Source of the DNA: Planctomycetaceae bacterium
GTDB taxonomy: Bacteria > Planctomycetota > Planctomycetia > Planctomycetales > Planctomycetaceae
DNA length: 6,227 nucleotides
Direction of reading: 5' to 3'
Assembly (NCBI GenBank): GCA_947479075.1
Contig: CANJZR010000245.1
Span: forward strand, 1 to 6,227
The translations under genes and the position numbers were made by a program. Positions within the stretch are counted from its first letter, which is position 1, and every line of letters begins with the position of its first letter. Shown here piece by piece: positions 1-6,025 of this stretch. The notes below the pieces were generated by a model, which ran no database searches, was not told the DNA's origin, and saw only the letters and a list, made by a program, of their open reading frames with translations.

Positions 1-575
1 ACGCTGAAGACGATCTGGGCCTTGGCCTGAGGAATCGCAGGAGCTGCGATCGGCTGAACCACCGGGGTATCGATCGCGGAAAAGACATCGCCGACGGCCC
101 GATAGGTTGGAGCCGGGCTGTAGCTCACGCCCCCGTTGGCCCCGTAATAACCATACGAGCCGCTGGAGTAACCCCCGTAGGAACCGGACGAACCACTTGA
201 GCCGCTCGATCCCGAGGAACCCGACGAGTATTGGTACGGAGCGTAGTTCCCCGACGATCCACTGGAACCACTTGATCCGCTGGAACCATAGGAGGAATAC
301 GATCCACCACTGGAACCCGACGAACCGTATGATCCACTGGAACCGTGATGACGGAAGAGTCGGAATGAGCCGAACGAGCCACTGGATCCGGATGAGCCCG
401 AAGAACCACTCGATCCGCCGGCGCTGTAGGCACCCGACGAACCAGAAGAGCCAGAGGATCCTGACGACCCCGAGCTTCCGCTCGAACCGTGATGACGCCA
501 ACGAGCAAACGCGTTATCCGCCACGCACGCGCTCATCGCCAGTGCTGCGGCAACCATTTTCAATCCCAAGTTCAT
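1..575 (-). CDS. Secreted Ser-Ser-Gly repeat protein, possible TIGR03000-type (partial, 3' end missing)
   Basis: The frame opens with ATG at 573-575 and stays open for 191 codons to the window edge, so the C-terminus is missing. A good Shine-Dalgarno sequence (GGTGAGGGG, 582-590) lies 6 bases upstream. Residues 1-24 form a Sec signal peptide with a hydrophobic core and a likely signal peptidase I cleavage after AFA, just before RWRHHG. Residues 31-142 are low complexity: more than twenty SSG triplets broken by Tyr-containing spacers (AYSAGG, SYG, NYAPYQY, YGGY). The motif RHHGSS occurs twice, 48 residues apart. Residues 150-183 are Pro/Ala-rich, and the last visible residues (AKAQIVFSV) resemble the first strand of the TIGR03000 domain repeated in planctomycete proteomes; that part is inference because the domain is cut off. 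The role is unknown, and an envelope or surface function is only a guess. Cys17 lies in the signal peptide, but MSAC is a poor lipobox. A minus-strand frame at 125-508 is an out-of-frame shadow. Confidence 0.8.
   Translation of the reverse strand, partial: MNLGLKMVAAALAMSACVADNAFARWRHHGSSGSSGSSGSSGSSGSSGAYSAGGSSGSSGSSGSSGSFGSFRLFRHHGSSGSYGSSGSSGGSYSSYGSSGSSGSSGSSGNYAPYQYSSGSSGSSGSSGSSGSYGGYSSGSYGYYGANGGVSYSPAPTYRAVGDVFSAIDTPVVQPIAAPAIPQAKAQIVFS
130..490 (-). repeat. Degenerate 9-bp (SSG codon-triplet) repeat tract inside the secreted protein gene
   Basis: The DNA is an imperfect 9-base periodic tract encoding Ser-Ser-Gly. Serine codons are mixed (TCG, TCC, TCA, TCT, AGT, AGC), so most copies have diverged at the DNA level while keeping the protein pattern. 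Some longer words are shared: GGTTCCAGTGG occurs three times between about 244 and 343, and the 14-mer CGTCATCACGGTTC (minus strand) occurs at 484-497 and again at 340-353, exactly 144 bases (48 codons) apart. This suggests an older internal duplication plus local slippage. There are no conserved repeats with unique spacers, so it is not a CRISPR array. Confidence 0.75.
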
Positions 576-1015
576 TCGATTCCCCTCACCTATTGGGTTG
601 ACACAGATTGCCGAGAACCGGCTTGTTCACCGAGACATCCCCATTTCCTCTGTCCACGGAAAGTGACATTGGCACTGGCTGGATCTTCGGAACGCCTGTG
701 TTAAGTCACAATTCCGCGCCGGAAGGAGTTCTCAGTCGAACACCGTGATTCGGCGACTCACAAGACAGATAGGTTACATGGACGCTATGGGTTGTCTAGG
801 TAGACATTGCGGGCATTTTATCGATTTCCTCATATTCTCAAGATTCCTGTTTTAACACTTGAGATGGGTTTTAGAACAACGTCTGGAAACCAACGTTTAC
901 ATCAGCGCGTCAATCCCGCTGAGCAGTGGGGCGGCGAGGCGATGGCCGTCGCTTGCTACCCTCGAAATGACTTCGTTTTTAGAGAGATTATGCAGACATT
1001 ACTGTCAAGAAATCG
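576..1015. other. Intergenic region of 440 bp upstream of the SSG protein gene
   Basis: No convincing gene lies here. Open frames that cross it are short and continue antisense into the PEGA gene. On the minus strand, TTGAGA (836-841) and TAAAAT (815-820) with a 15-base spacer form a weak sigma70-like promoter that could serve the SSG gene with a leader of about 230 bases. Two inverted repeats are visible: TGTCTA-GG-TAGACA at 793-806, and CTCAAG with CTTGAG at 837-863. No U-rich terminator hairpin follows the PEGA stop codon at 1016. Confidence 0.5.
793..806. promoter_or_regulatory. Short perfect inverted repeat, possible operator
   Basis: TGTCTA and TAGACA are exact reverse complements separated by GG. 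The site sits about 220 bases upstream of the SSG protein start, just downstream of the weak minus-strand promoter candidate (815-841). Its right half on the minus strand also reads TAGACA, close to a -35 element. A dimeric repressor site is a plausible reading, but a 6-bp repeat can arise by chance. Confidence 0.25.
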
Positions 1016-1486
1016 TTACGGCAGGACCGGTCCGCTTTGGGACTGCGATCGAAAATTCTCGCCGCGGCTGCGGAGACCCTGCTCATCCATTTCCTGGAGC
1101 GGATCTCTGGGCGTCAGCGAGTAGTTGTATTCGCGGTGGTCCCGGACTCGAAAAGGCAGGAAGTTGTCGGAGATGAAATCGAGCGGCGGAACCTGGTACC
1201 AGGGAGCTGGGGTCGGCTGGCGAACGACAGCTGTCTCGTAGCCGGGCGACGAGATTTTGAACTCGTTATCGCCGTAATACGTAAAGTTGGTCGACACCGG
1301 GGAAGGTCCCAGGCGTTTCCCGTTCATTTCCACCAGAGCCCCGGGCGGCTGTGTTCGCACGGTGATGCGACGGCTCATACACCCTGATTGAAACAGAGTG
1401 ACGAGGGAGAGCACCACACAAATGCCGAAAACACGCTTCACGGCAGACGATCGCACGAGGGAAATGGCTGACGAGAGCCGGATCAT
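1016..1486 (-). CDS. PEGA-domain lipoprotein of planctomycete type
   Basis: From ATG 1486 this gives 156 residues, ending with TAA at 1016-1018. Residues 17-35 form a hydrophobic signal ending in LFQSGC, so Cys36 is the likely lipidated residue and the protein is probably membrane-anchored in the envelope. Residues 40-90 are a PEGA domain: ITVRTQPPGALVEMNG, then KRLGPSPVSTNFTYYGD, then a Gly-Tyr-Glu strand end (PGYET). The next segment, APWYQVPPLDF (94-104), and the region around RVRDHREYNYSL (113-124) match a tail I recall from planctomycete PEGA proteins. PEGA domains are surface or linker beta domains, and no enzymatic role is expected. The start is uncertain. The frame extends to ATG 1591, but this would put 70 residues ahead of the lipobox. 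GTG 1441 would give an ideal 20-residue signal (VKRVFGIC onward) but has no Shine-Dalgarno sequence. The gene is divergent from the membrane protein at 1847. Confidence 0.85.
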   Translation of the reverse strand: MIRLSSAISLVRSSAVKRVFGICVVLSLVTLFQSGCMSRRITVRTQPPGALVEMNGKRLGPSPVSTNFTYYGDNEFKISSPGYETAVVRQPTPAPWYQVPPLDFISDNFLPFRVRDHREYNYSLTPRDPLQEMDEQGLRSRGENFRSQSQSGPVLP

Positions 1487-1611
1487 CCGGCCTGCGCCGC
1501 GGAACATACCGGCTGGTCGCCAATCGACCAAGAGGAATTTCCGCTGGGTGCCGAGGTTGGAGCAGCTGTTGCTGGTCTGGAACGGAGACATCTCGAATCA
1601 TTCTCGCCCTC

Positions 1612-1634
1612 AAAAAAACACGCAAAGCCATGTT
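1612..1634 (-). terminator. Terminator-like hairpin with T-run upstream of the PEGA gene
   Basis: Reading the minus strand, AACATG (1634-1629), the loop GCTTTG, then CGTGTT (1622-1617) form a 6-bp stem with one G-U pair, directly followed by the rest of a seven-T run (1618-1612). The shape fits an intrinsic terminator, but the stem has only two G-C pairs and no gene lies upstream of it on this strand. It would fall in the leader of the PEGA gene, so leader attenuation or a chance structure are both possible. Confidence 0.25.
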
Positions 1635-1738
1635 GAAAATAACCTTACGCCTTCCAATCAGGCATGACTTTGAACATTCCAGAAGGCTGCGAAGAGTGTC
1701 CGAATTATCGGCTCGATGCGCAGTCGTTGCCGACGGAC

Positions 1739-1768
1739 TTGGGCATGTGAGGGCTCAATGGTTATGCT
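1739..1768 (+). promoter_or_regulatory. Weak sigma70-like promoter candidate for the membrane protein gene
   Basis: TTGGGC (1739-1744) and TATGCT (1763-1768) are separated by 18 bases, and the -10 end lies about 80 bases upstream of the ATG at 1847. Each hexamer matches consensus only partly (about four of six), so this is a suggestion. No better plus-strand pair was seen between 1600 and 1846. Confidence 0.25.
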
Positions 1769-1846
1769 CCCGGAATGAGGTTGCCTTGATTTGTGGGGTG
1801 CTGACGACGCGGTCCCCCAGACCAGCCTATTGAAGGTGTTCGATTC

Positions 1847-2338
1847 ATGGCCCTGATCGACGAGGATTACCTGCGAATTTCGCTCCGCAAGGAGGCGTTT
1901 CAGATCAGCTTTGAGGAGCCCTTCCGAGCTGTTTTCGCTCTGGCGTTGATGGGCGCGCTGGCGTGGTTCGTCTGGCAGGGAGCGACGAACTACGTGATCC
2001 TCGGGCTCGTGATTCCGGTCACGACGGGAATCTTGTCCGCCGTCAGCATTGAGATCCTGCGTCGGCGATATCTCTTCTTCGTCTCCCCCGAAGGCCTCGC
2101 CTGCTACAACTTCTGGGGATTCATCCGGACGATTCCCTGGAACTCCATGCGCACGGTCAGACGGTTCAACCTCTTCGGTCTCAGCTACTTGCGCATCACC
2201 GCTGACGGTCTTTCGAGTGATATCTGGCTGCCTCTCTTTGTCGATCGCTACTCACTACTTCAGGATCTTGTCGAGGCCCATGTGGATGAACACCACCCAC
2301 TGGCCGAGCATTTGAAGCAGACGAGTGCTGCGACCTGA
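1847..2338 (+). CDS. Two-helix membrane protein with bacterial PH-like domain
   Basis: This gene encodes 163 residues from an ATG preceded by GAAGGTG eight bases upstream. Residues 1-26 are a charged N-terminus. Two membrane segments follow at about 27-43 (AVFALALMGALAWFVW) and 48-68 (NYVILGLVIPVTTGILSAV), joined by a very short loop. A positive RRR at 72-74 suggests that both ends face the cytoplasm. Residues 75-147 have the strand pattern and closing helix of YcxB/DUF304-like bacterial PH domains: YLFFVSPEGLACYN, FIRTIPWNSMRTV, LSYLRITADG, DIWLPLFVDR, then the helix YSLLQDLVEAHV. The order 'two TM helices, strand, EGL, WxxM, terminal helix' is the reason for this call, but it is fold resemblance without a specific family hit. 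The function is unknown. The gene lies 119 bases upstream of tadA on the same strand and could be co-transcribed with it, although tadA may have its own promoter. Confidence 0.75.
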   Translation: MALIDEDYLRISLRKEAFQISFEEPFRAVFALALMGALAWFVWQGATNYVILGLVIPVTTGILSAVSIEILRRRYLFFVSPEGLACYNFWGFIRTIPWNSMRTVRRFNLFGLSYLRITADGLSSDIWLPLFVDRYSLLQDLVEAHVDEHHPLAEHLKQTSAAT

Positions 2339-2385
2339 TCTGCCTCCCGAAAGGGCCGACGAGAGATTGCCACGGAGCGACTGCT

Positions 2386-2391
2386 TATACT
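2386..2391 (+). promoter_or_regulatory. Possible -10 element (TATACT) for tadA
   Basis: TATACT matches five of six bases of the sigma70 -10 consensus and lies 67 bases before the GTG at 2458, within the 119-bp gap between the membrane protein gene and tadA. The nearest -35-like hexamer, TTGCCA (2367-2372), is only 13 bases away, which is too short. Support therefore rests on the -10 alone, and read-through from the upstream gene is an alternative. Confidence 0.25.
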
Positions 2392-2457
2392 GCAGTCCGT
2401 ATTGGAAACCGAGTTCCCCGTCCAGATGCCCGCCAGTTCTCCAAGGCCTTCTCCCCC

Positions 2458-2982
2458 GTGCTCAATCACTCTGACGACTTCTCGTCCCATCACGATTTCG
2501 AGGAGCCATTGAGCCCGCACTCGATTCACGAGCACTTCATGCGTCGGGCGATTGAGCTGGGAATGATGGCGTATGATCAGGAGGAAGTTCCCGTCGGAGC
2601 ACTGATCGTTCACGAAGGACGCATCATCGGCGAGGGGTACAACCAGCGGGAAACGCTCAAAGACCCGACCGCTCATGCCGAGATGCTGGCGATTACCCAG
2701 GCAGCTGCGGCCCGCAATTCCTGGCGACTGCTTGACTGCACGTTGTACGTGACGCTGGAGCCCTGCCCCATGTGCGCGGGAGCCATCGTCCAGGCCCGCA
2801 TCCCGACCGTGGTCTACGGAACGACCGATCCCAAAGGGGGAGCCTGTCACACGCTCTATTCGATCACGGACGACAACCGTCTTAACCATCGCTGCCAGGT
2901 CCTGGGTGGCGTGATGAAAGCCGACTGCCAGCTGATGCTGCAACAGTTCTTTGCCGACCAGCGGGCCAAAGGAAAAAAGTAG
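2458..2982 (+). CDS. tadA: tRNA-specific adenosine deaminase TadA
   Basis: TadA deaminates adenosine 34 to inosine in the anticodon of tRNA-Arg(ACG), allowing wobble decoding of CGN codons; it acts in the cytoplasm as a zinc-dependent homodimer. The 174-residue frame has the full cytidine/deoxycytidylate deaminase core. DPTAHAEM supplies the zinc ligand His73 and the proton shuttle Glu75, and LEPCPMCAGA supplies the zinc ligands Cys103 and Cys106. EVPVGALIV and GEGYNQRE at 43-65 are typical TadA strands, and RLNHRCQVLGGV near the C-terminus is the usual TadA tail. The start is uncertain. GTG 2458 gives about 25 residues before the first conserved helix (HEHFMRRAIELG) and has no Shine-Dalgarno sequence. 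TTG 2509 has GAGGAG just upstream, and ATG 2539 would clip the helix. The gene converges on the SpoIIE phosphatase gene with a 35-bp gap, and I see no clear terminator there. Confidence 0.95.
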   Translation: MLNHSDDFSSHHDFEEPLSPHSIHEHFMRRAIELGMMAYDQEEVPVGALIVHEGRIIGEGYNQRETLKDPTAHAEMLAITQAAAARNSWRLLDCTLYVTLEPCPMCAGAIVQARIPTVVYGTTDPKGGACHTLYSITDDNRLNHRCQVLGGVMKADCQLMLQQFFADQRAKGKK

Positions 2983-3017
2983 GACAAAACCGTCGATAAA
3001 GGTCGCCACGCTCGCGT

Positions 3018-4538
3018 TTACAACACCTTGATAATCACCGCCGTCACATCATCTTTCTGCGGAATCCCACACGCGAACTGTCGCACGTCCTCGAAGAGAT
3101 GTTCCAGGATCTGCTTCGCTGGCAGATGACGATTTTTCCGCACTGACGCGATCGTACGCTGCCAGCCGAACAGCTCGCCCCGTACTCCGGGTGACTGATC
3201 GGGCGAGACCTGTTCCATAATCCCGTCAGTCGCCAGCACGATCAGATCACCCGACCTCAGTTCGAAATCACGCGACGCTCCGTAACTGACGTCCGACTCG
3301 ATCCCGAGTGGCAAGCCCATGCTGTCGAGTCGAATCAGCTCGTCATCGCAAGTCAGCATTTGAGCCTGATGTCCCGCAGCTGCGTAGCTCAAGACGCGTT
3401 TTCGCGGATCAATCTTGGCTGTGAAGAGCGTGACAAACATCCCCTCGGGGAGGTCATCCTTGAGGATCATGTTCAACCGCCGGAAGGCCGGTTCCAGTTC
3501 GCCATGATCGCTCAGTAACGTCCGCAACGAGGCTCGCGTCTCCACCATCTCCAGAGCTGGCCCCAGCCCATGCCCGCTGACATCGCCGACCACCACGTTG
3601 AGGGCTCCATCCGCGGAGGTGATGTAGTCATAGTAGTCTCCGCTCGTGTGGGAACTGGGGTGCATGAGTCCCGAGATCTCGAACCCGGGAACCACCGGGT
3701 CCGACTTGGGATAAAGAGCCATCTGCACGACCCGGGCAGTCTTCATTTCCTGTTCAGAATGCAGCAGCTCCAAACGGGCTCGAACATCGCGAAAGGCAAT
3801 TACCACGCCGAGTGTCGCATCCCCCTCCCGCAGTGGAGTGGCCACATATTCAACTGGAAGATGGGTCCCGTCGCGACAACAGAACCGGGCATCGCTCACC
3901 TGCTGTGACTCGCCCCCCTTGAGAACCGCGCTCACCGGACATTCCCGCCCGCGCACGCAGCGATCCACAAAAAACATTCCTCGATGCTGCCCAAGCAACT
4001 CCTCCTCCGAAAAACCGAGGAGGCGTTCCATCGCCGGATTGACAAACGTAATCCGCCCCTCTGTATCCAGACCGCAAATCCCGTCCCCCACCGAATCCAT
4101 CAACGACTCATAGTGCCGTCGAAGCGATTCAATTTCCCTCCGGGCCAGTACGCGGTCAGTGATATCCGTCGAGATTCCTGCCACAGCCACAATCTCGCCC
4201 GAGTCATCGCGCAGGGGGAACTTGACCGAGAGATAGGTATGCGGCCCGTCGGCGTGCGGGGCCACTTCTTCACACCTCACCGATTCCCCCGTCCGCAGCA
4301 CAAGTTCATCATTGATGCGGAAACCAAGAGCCAGTTCAGCGGGGAACAGCTCAAAGTCGGTGTTCCCGACGATCTCACACCGCGACATGCGGGAGAACCA
4401 CTCAAACTGCTTATTGACATGCAGATACTGGAACTGCCGATCTTTGACATAGATCACAGCGGAGGTGTTATCGATAATCTGCTGAAACAGATCCGAAAAC
4501 AGATCGGGCGTGGTCGGTAGCGCACCGTTCGGATACAT
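3018..4538 (-). CDS. PAS-PAS-SpoIIE (RsbU-type) serine phosphatase
   Basis: The protein is 506 residues with three domains. PAS1 (about 15-130) has SAVIYVKDRQFQYLHVN, GNTDFELFP and the closing GISTDITDR, as in PAS_4 sensors. PAS2 (about 140-255) has GICGLDTEGRITFVNPAM, LLGFSEEELLG and a closing VVIAFRDV. A linker helix (EQEMKTARVVQMALYP) is typical of RsbU-like proteins. The PP2C/SpoIIE domain (about 280-505) keeps the metal-ligand motifs SGDYYDY (299-305), GDVSGHG (318-324), AAGHQ, ATDG (436-439) and KDDVTAV (495-501), so it should be active. Such enzymes dephosphorylate STAS anti-sigma-factor antagonists in partner switching, but no such partner lies here. No membrane segment is visible, so it is probably cytoplasmic. 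ATG 4538 is chosen because GGGGG lies 4 bases upstream. An in-frame TTG at 4598 adds 20 residues of unlike composition and falls only about 4 bases after the predicted transcription start. Confidence 0.92.
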   Translation of the reverse strand: MYPNGALPTTPDLFSDLFQQIIDNTSAVIYVKDRQFQYLHVNKQFEWFSRMSRCEIVGNTDFELFPAELALGFRINDELVLRTGESVRCEEVAPHADGPHTYLSVKFPLRDDSGEIVAVAGISTDITDRVLARREIESLRRHYESLMDSVGDGICGLDTEGRITFVNPAMERLLGFSEEELLGQHRGMFFVDRCVRGRECPVSAVLKGGESQQVSDARFCCRDGTHLPVEYVATPLREGDATLGVVIAFRDVRARLELLHSEQEMKTARVVQMALYPKSDPVVPGFEISGLMHPSSHTSGDYYDYITSADGALNVVVGDVSGHGLGPALEMVETRASLRTLLSDHGELEPAFRRLNMILKDDLPEGMFVTLFTAKIDPRKRVLSYAAAGHQAQMLTCDDELIRLDSMGLPLGIESDVSYGASRDFELRSGDLIVLATDGIMEQVSPDQSPGVRGELFGWQRTIASVRKNRHLPAKQILEHLFEDVRQFACGIPQKDDVTAVIIKVL

Positions 4539-4608
4539 CTTTCCCCCGAATCCTCGTGGAGAGAGCGTCCGTGCTACGGTTCGGCCTGTGTCATGCAACT
4601 ACGGCTGG

Positions 4609-4617
4609 ACTATACCA
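4609..4617 (-). promoter_or_regulatory. Extended -10 promoter for the SpoIIE phosphatase gene
   Basis: On the minus strand TGGTATAGT reads as TGn followed by a -10 hexamer matching TATAAT at five of six positions, the extended -10 form that tolerates a poor -35. The -35 region at 17-base spacing (ACCATT) is indeed weak. Predicted transcription begins near 4602, giving a leader of about 64 bases to ATG 4538. This supports independent transcription from the upstream PP2C gene and argues against the TTG start at 4598. Confidence 0.5.
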
Positions 4618-4646
4618 AAGCGGAGTCCCGCAATGGTATTTAAAAG

Positions 4647-4663
4647 GAATTATGGTGTAATTC
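4647..4663. promoter_or_regulatory. Inverted repeat GAATTA-N5-TAATTC upstream of the SpoIIE gene promoter
   Basis: The two 6-base arms are exact reverse complements with the 5-base spacer TGGTG. The repeat sits in an AT-rich island (about 4637-4666) within GC-rich DNA. Its centre is about 53 bases upstream of the predicted transcription start, a usual place for an activator or for UP-element-like DNA. It is not placed as a terminator for the PP2C gene because no T-run follows the arms. Confidence 0.35.
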
Positions 4664-4716
4664 TTAAGCCCCCTTCATGATGACGAAGAATTGATTCTAT
4701 GACACCGTAATCGTCA

Positions 4717-4731
4717 GATCGCTGGCCGATC
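4717..4731 (-). other. Small hairpin just after the PP2C fusion gene stop codon
   Basis: GATCG (4717-4721) and CGATC (4727-4731) are complementary around a 5-base loop, starting 13 bases past the stop at 4744. A second, outer pairing is also possible (CAGAT at 4715-4719 with ATCTG at 4735-4739). No T-tract follows on the minus strand, so it is not a standard intrinsic terminator. It could protect the 3' end or be chance. Confidence 0.25.
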
Positions 4732-4743
4732 GCAATCTGCAAC

Positions 4744-6006
4744 TCACACAATTTCCAGCACCACAGCTGTCGTGTTGTCACGACCTGACTCATCGACGGC
4801 AGCGCGAACAAGACGCTGAGCGGGGTTGAGGCTGATGAGTGATTCCGGCGGCTCACGCAACAACTCCTCGATCCCGCGATCCCACAAACCATCGATCACA
4901 CCATCACTGCAGATCAGAATCCGGTCGCCGCGCTCACAGCTCAATTCTCCAATCTGAGGCTTGATGAACTGATTCCCCGAGCCGAGCGACTGGGCCAGCA
5001 CGTTCTTGCGGGGATGGTAGCGGGCCTCGCGCTCATTGATCTCGCCTTTTCGGCGGAGCCAGCCGACGTAGGTATGATCATCGGTAATCTGAGTCATTCC
5101 GCCACTCTTGGGCAGGTAATAAATCCGGCTGTCCCCGATGTGACCGAAGTAGAACCACCCCTGCACGTACCAGACCATGCTGAGCGTGGCCCCCATGTTC
5201 TTGGCCCCGTCATAGCTCTCACCCAACTGGGTCAGCTGGCGATGAATACCGTGGATCAGGTCTTCGAGACAGTTATGAATTCCCGCCCGCGTCTGAGCCG
5301 TGGAGAGTGAAAACCGGCGTGACAACAATCGCGTAATGTTGTCGATCGCGAAGCGGCTGGCGAACTCACCCGACTTTTCGCCGCCCATCCCGTCGCTGAC
5401 CGCGAACACAAAGTCGAAGTCGCCGATATGAACATCTCCTTCGCGGGCCAGATAGTTGAACTCCTCCGTATTGAAGGCCATCGTCACGAACTGGTCTTCG
5501 TTATTGGGCCGGTACTTGCCGATATCGGTCGCGGCGGACCACTTGATCTTCAGCGTGGTCGAATCCGCAGCAAACGCATCGGCCGCATGCGCAGCTGCCT
5601 CAAACTCGGGAGCCTGAGCCGTGACAGCATCGGGTTCAAGGATCGTCGCGAACTCGAAATCGATCAGGCAGAACCGCCCGTCCGATGCTCGATACGTGAT
5701 ATTCCGCAGGAACGGATCCTCGTGCCGGACCCCATAGCCCTCCAACTCATCAAACAGCTGCTTGACCCGTTCGTCGTTCATCCGATCGACGCGAGCTCCG
5801 CAGTTCGATGTCACCAGTTCAAGGGTCTCGCGATCGAACCCCAGCACCCGCGGCACGAACTCACACCCCCGCCGTTCCAGATACTGCAATACCATCAGCT
5901 CGTTCTCGAACCGCTCCTGAGCCCGATCGGCTTTGAAGAACTTGTGGACACGACCATCGTAGCCGATCTTCACAAGGGCTCGCTGGGTGTTCTTGGCTTC
6001 CTGCAT
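4744..6006 (-). CDS. Kinase-like domain fused to PP2C Ser/Thr phosphatase
   Basis: The protein has 420 residues. Residues 12-125 look like a compact protein-kinase-like (RIO/Kdo-kinase type) domain: VHK with Lys22 in the ATP-lysine place, a helix FENELMVLQYL with Glu35, HEDPFLRN (95-102) matching the HxDxxxxN catalytic loop with Asp97 and Asn102, and LIDFEFA with Asp116 in the DFG place. No glycine-rich loop is obvious. After a linker rich in Ala and acidic residues (126-150), residues 152-420 are a PP2C phosphatase of the bacterial Stp/PrpC kind: DIGKYRPNNED (161-171), SDGMGGEKSGEFAS (204-217), MGATL, GHIGDSRIY (288-296), SDGVIDGL (367-374) and GRDNTTAVVLE (408-418). All expected metal aspartates are present, so Mn/Mg-dependent dephosphorylation of Ser/Thr proteins is expected. 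Whether the N-terminal domain phosphorylates anything or only binds nucleotide is inference. The ATG at 6006 has only a weak AGAGAG upstream. The gene shares its strand with the SpoIIE gene, 205 bases away. Confidence 0.9.
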   Translation of the reverse strand: MQEAKNTQRALVKIGYDGRVHKFFKADRAQERFENELMVLQYLERRGCEFVPRVLGFDRETLELVTSNCGARVDRMNDERVKQLFDELEGYGVRHEDPFLRNITYRASDGRFCLIDFEFATILEPDAVTAQAPEFEAAAHAADAFAADSTTLKIKWSAATDIGKYRPNNEDQFVTMAFNTEEFNYLAREGDVHIGDFDFVFAVSDGMGGEKSGEFASRFAIDNITRLLSRRFSLSTAQTRAGIHNCLEDLIHGIHRQLTQLGESYDGAKNMGATLSMVWYVQGWFYFGHIGDSRIYYLPKSGGMTQITDDHTYVGWLRRKGEINEREARYHPRKNVLAQSLGSGNQFIKPQIGELSCERGDRILICSDGVIDGLWDRGIEELLREPPESLISLNPAQRLVRAAVDESGRDNTTAVVLEIV

Positions 6007-6025
6007 GGCATGTCTCTCTGTGATT

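Noticed and set aside
1..500. CRISPR-like appearance of repeated GGAACCA/GATCC words
   Set aside because: The periodicity is 9 bases, in frame with Ser-Ser-Gly codons, with no unique spacers and no cas genes.
107..601. Overlapping frames on both strands over the SSG gene (107-601 plus, 125-508 minus)
   Set aside because: They are out-of-frame readings of the 9-base repeat; only the minus frame from 575 has a signal peptide and a Shine-Dalgarno sequence.
598..626. Perfect TTGACA (598-603) as a plus-strand -35 element
   Set aside because: There is no -10 hexamer at 16-18 bases (GCTTGT at 17), and no plus-strand gene follows.
807..1176. Two plus-strand frames of 105 codons
   Set aside because: They overlap each other in different frames and run antisense into the PEGA gene; no ribosome site or domain is visible.
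2260..3009. Minus-strand open frame of 249 codons
   Set aside because: It is antisense to tadA and the end of the membrane protein gene; TadA's zinc motifs fix the true strand.
3984..4520. Plus-strand open frame of 178 codons
   Set aside because: It is antisense to the PAS domains of the SpoIIE phosphatase and has no recognisable motif.
4538..4598. TTG start at 4598 for the SpoIIE phosphatase
   Set aside because: It lacks a ribosome site, lies only about 4 bases after the predicted transcription start, and the ATG at 4538 has a purine-rich site just upstream.
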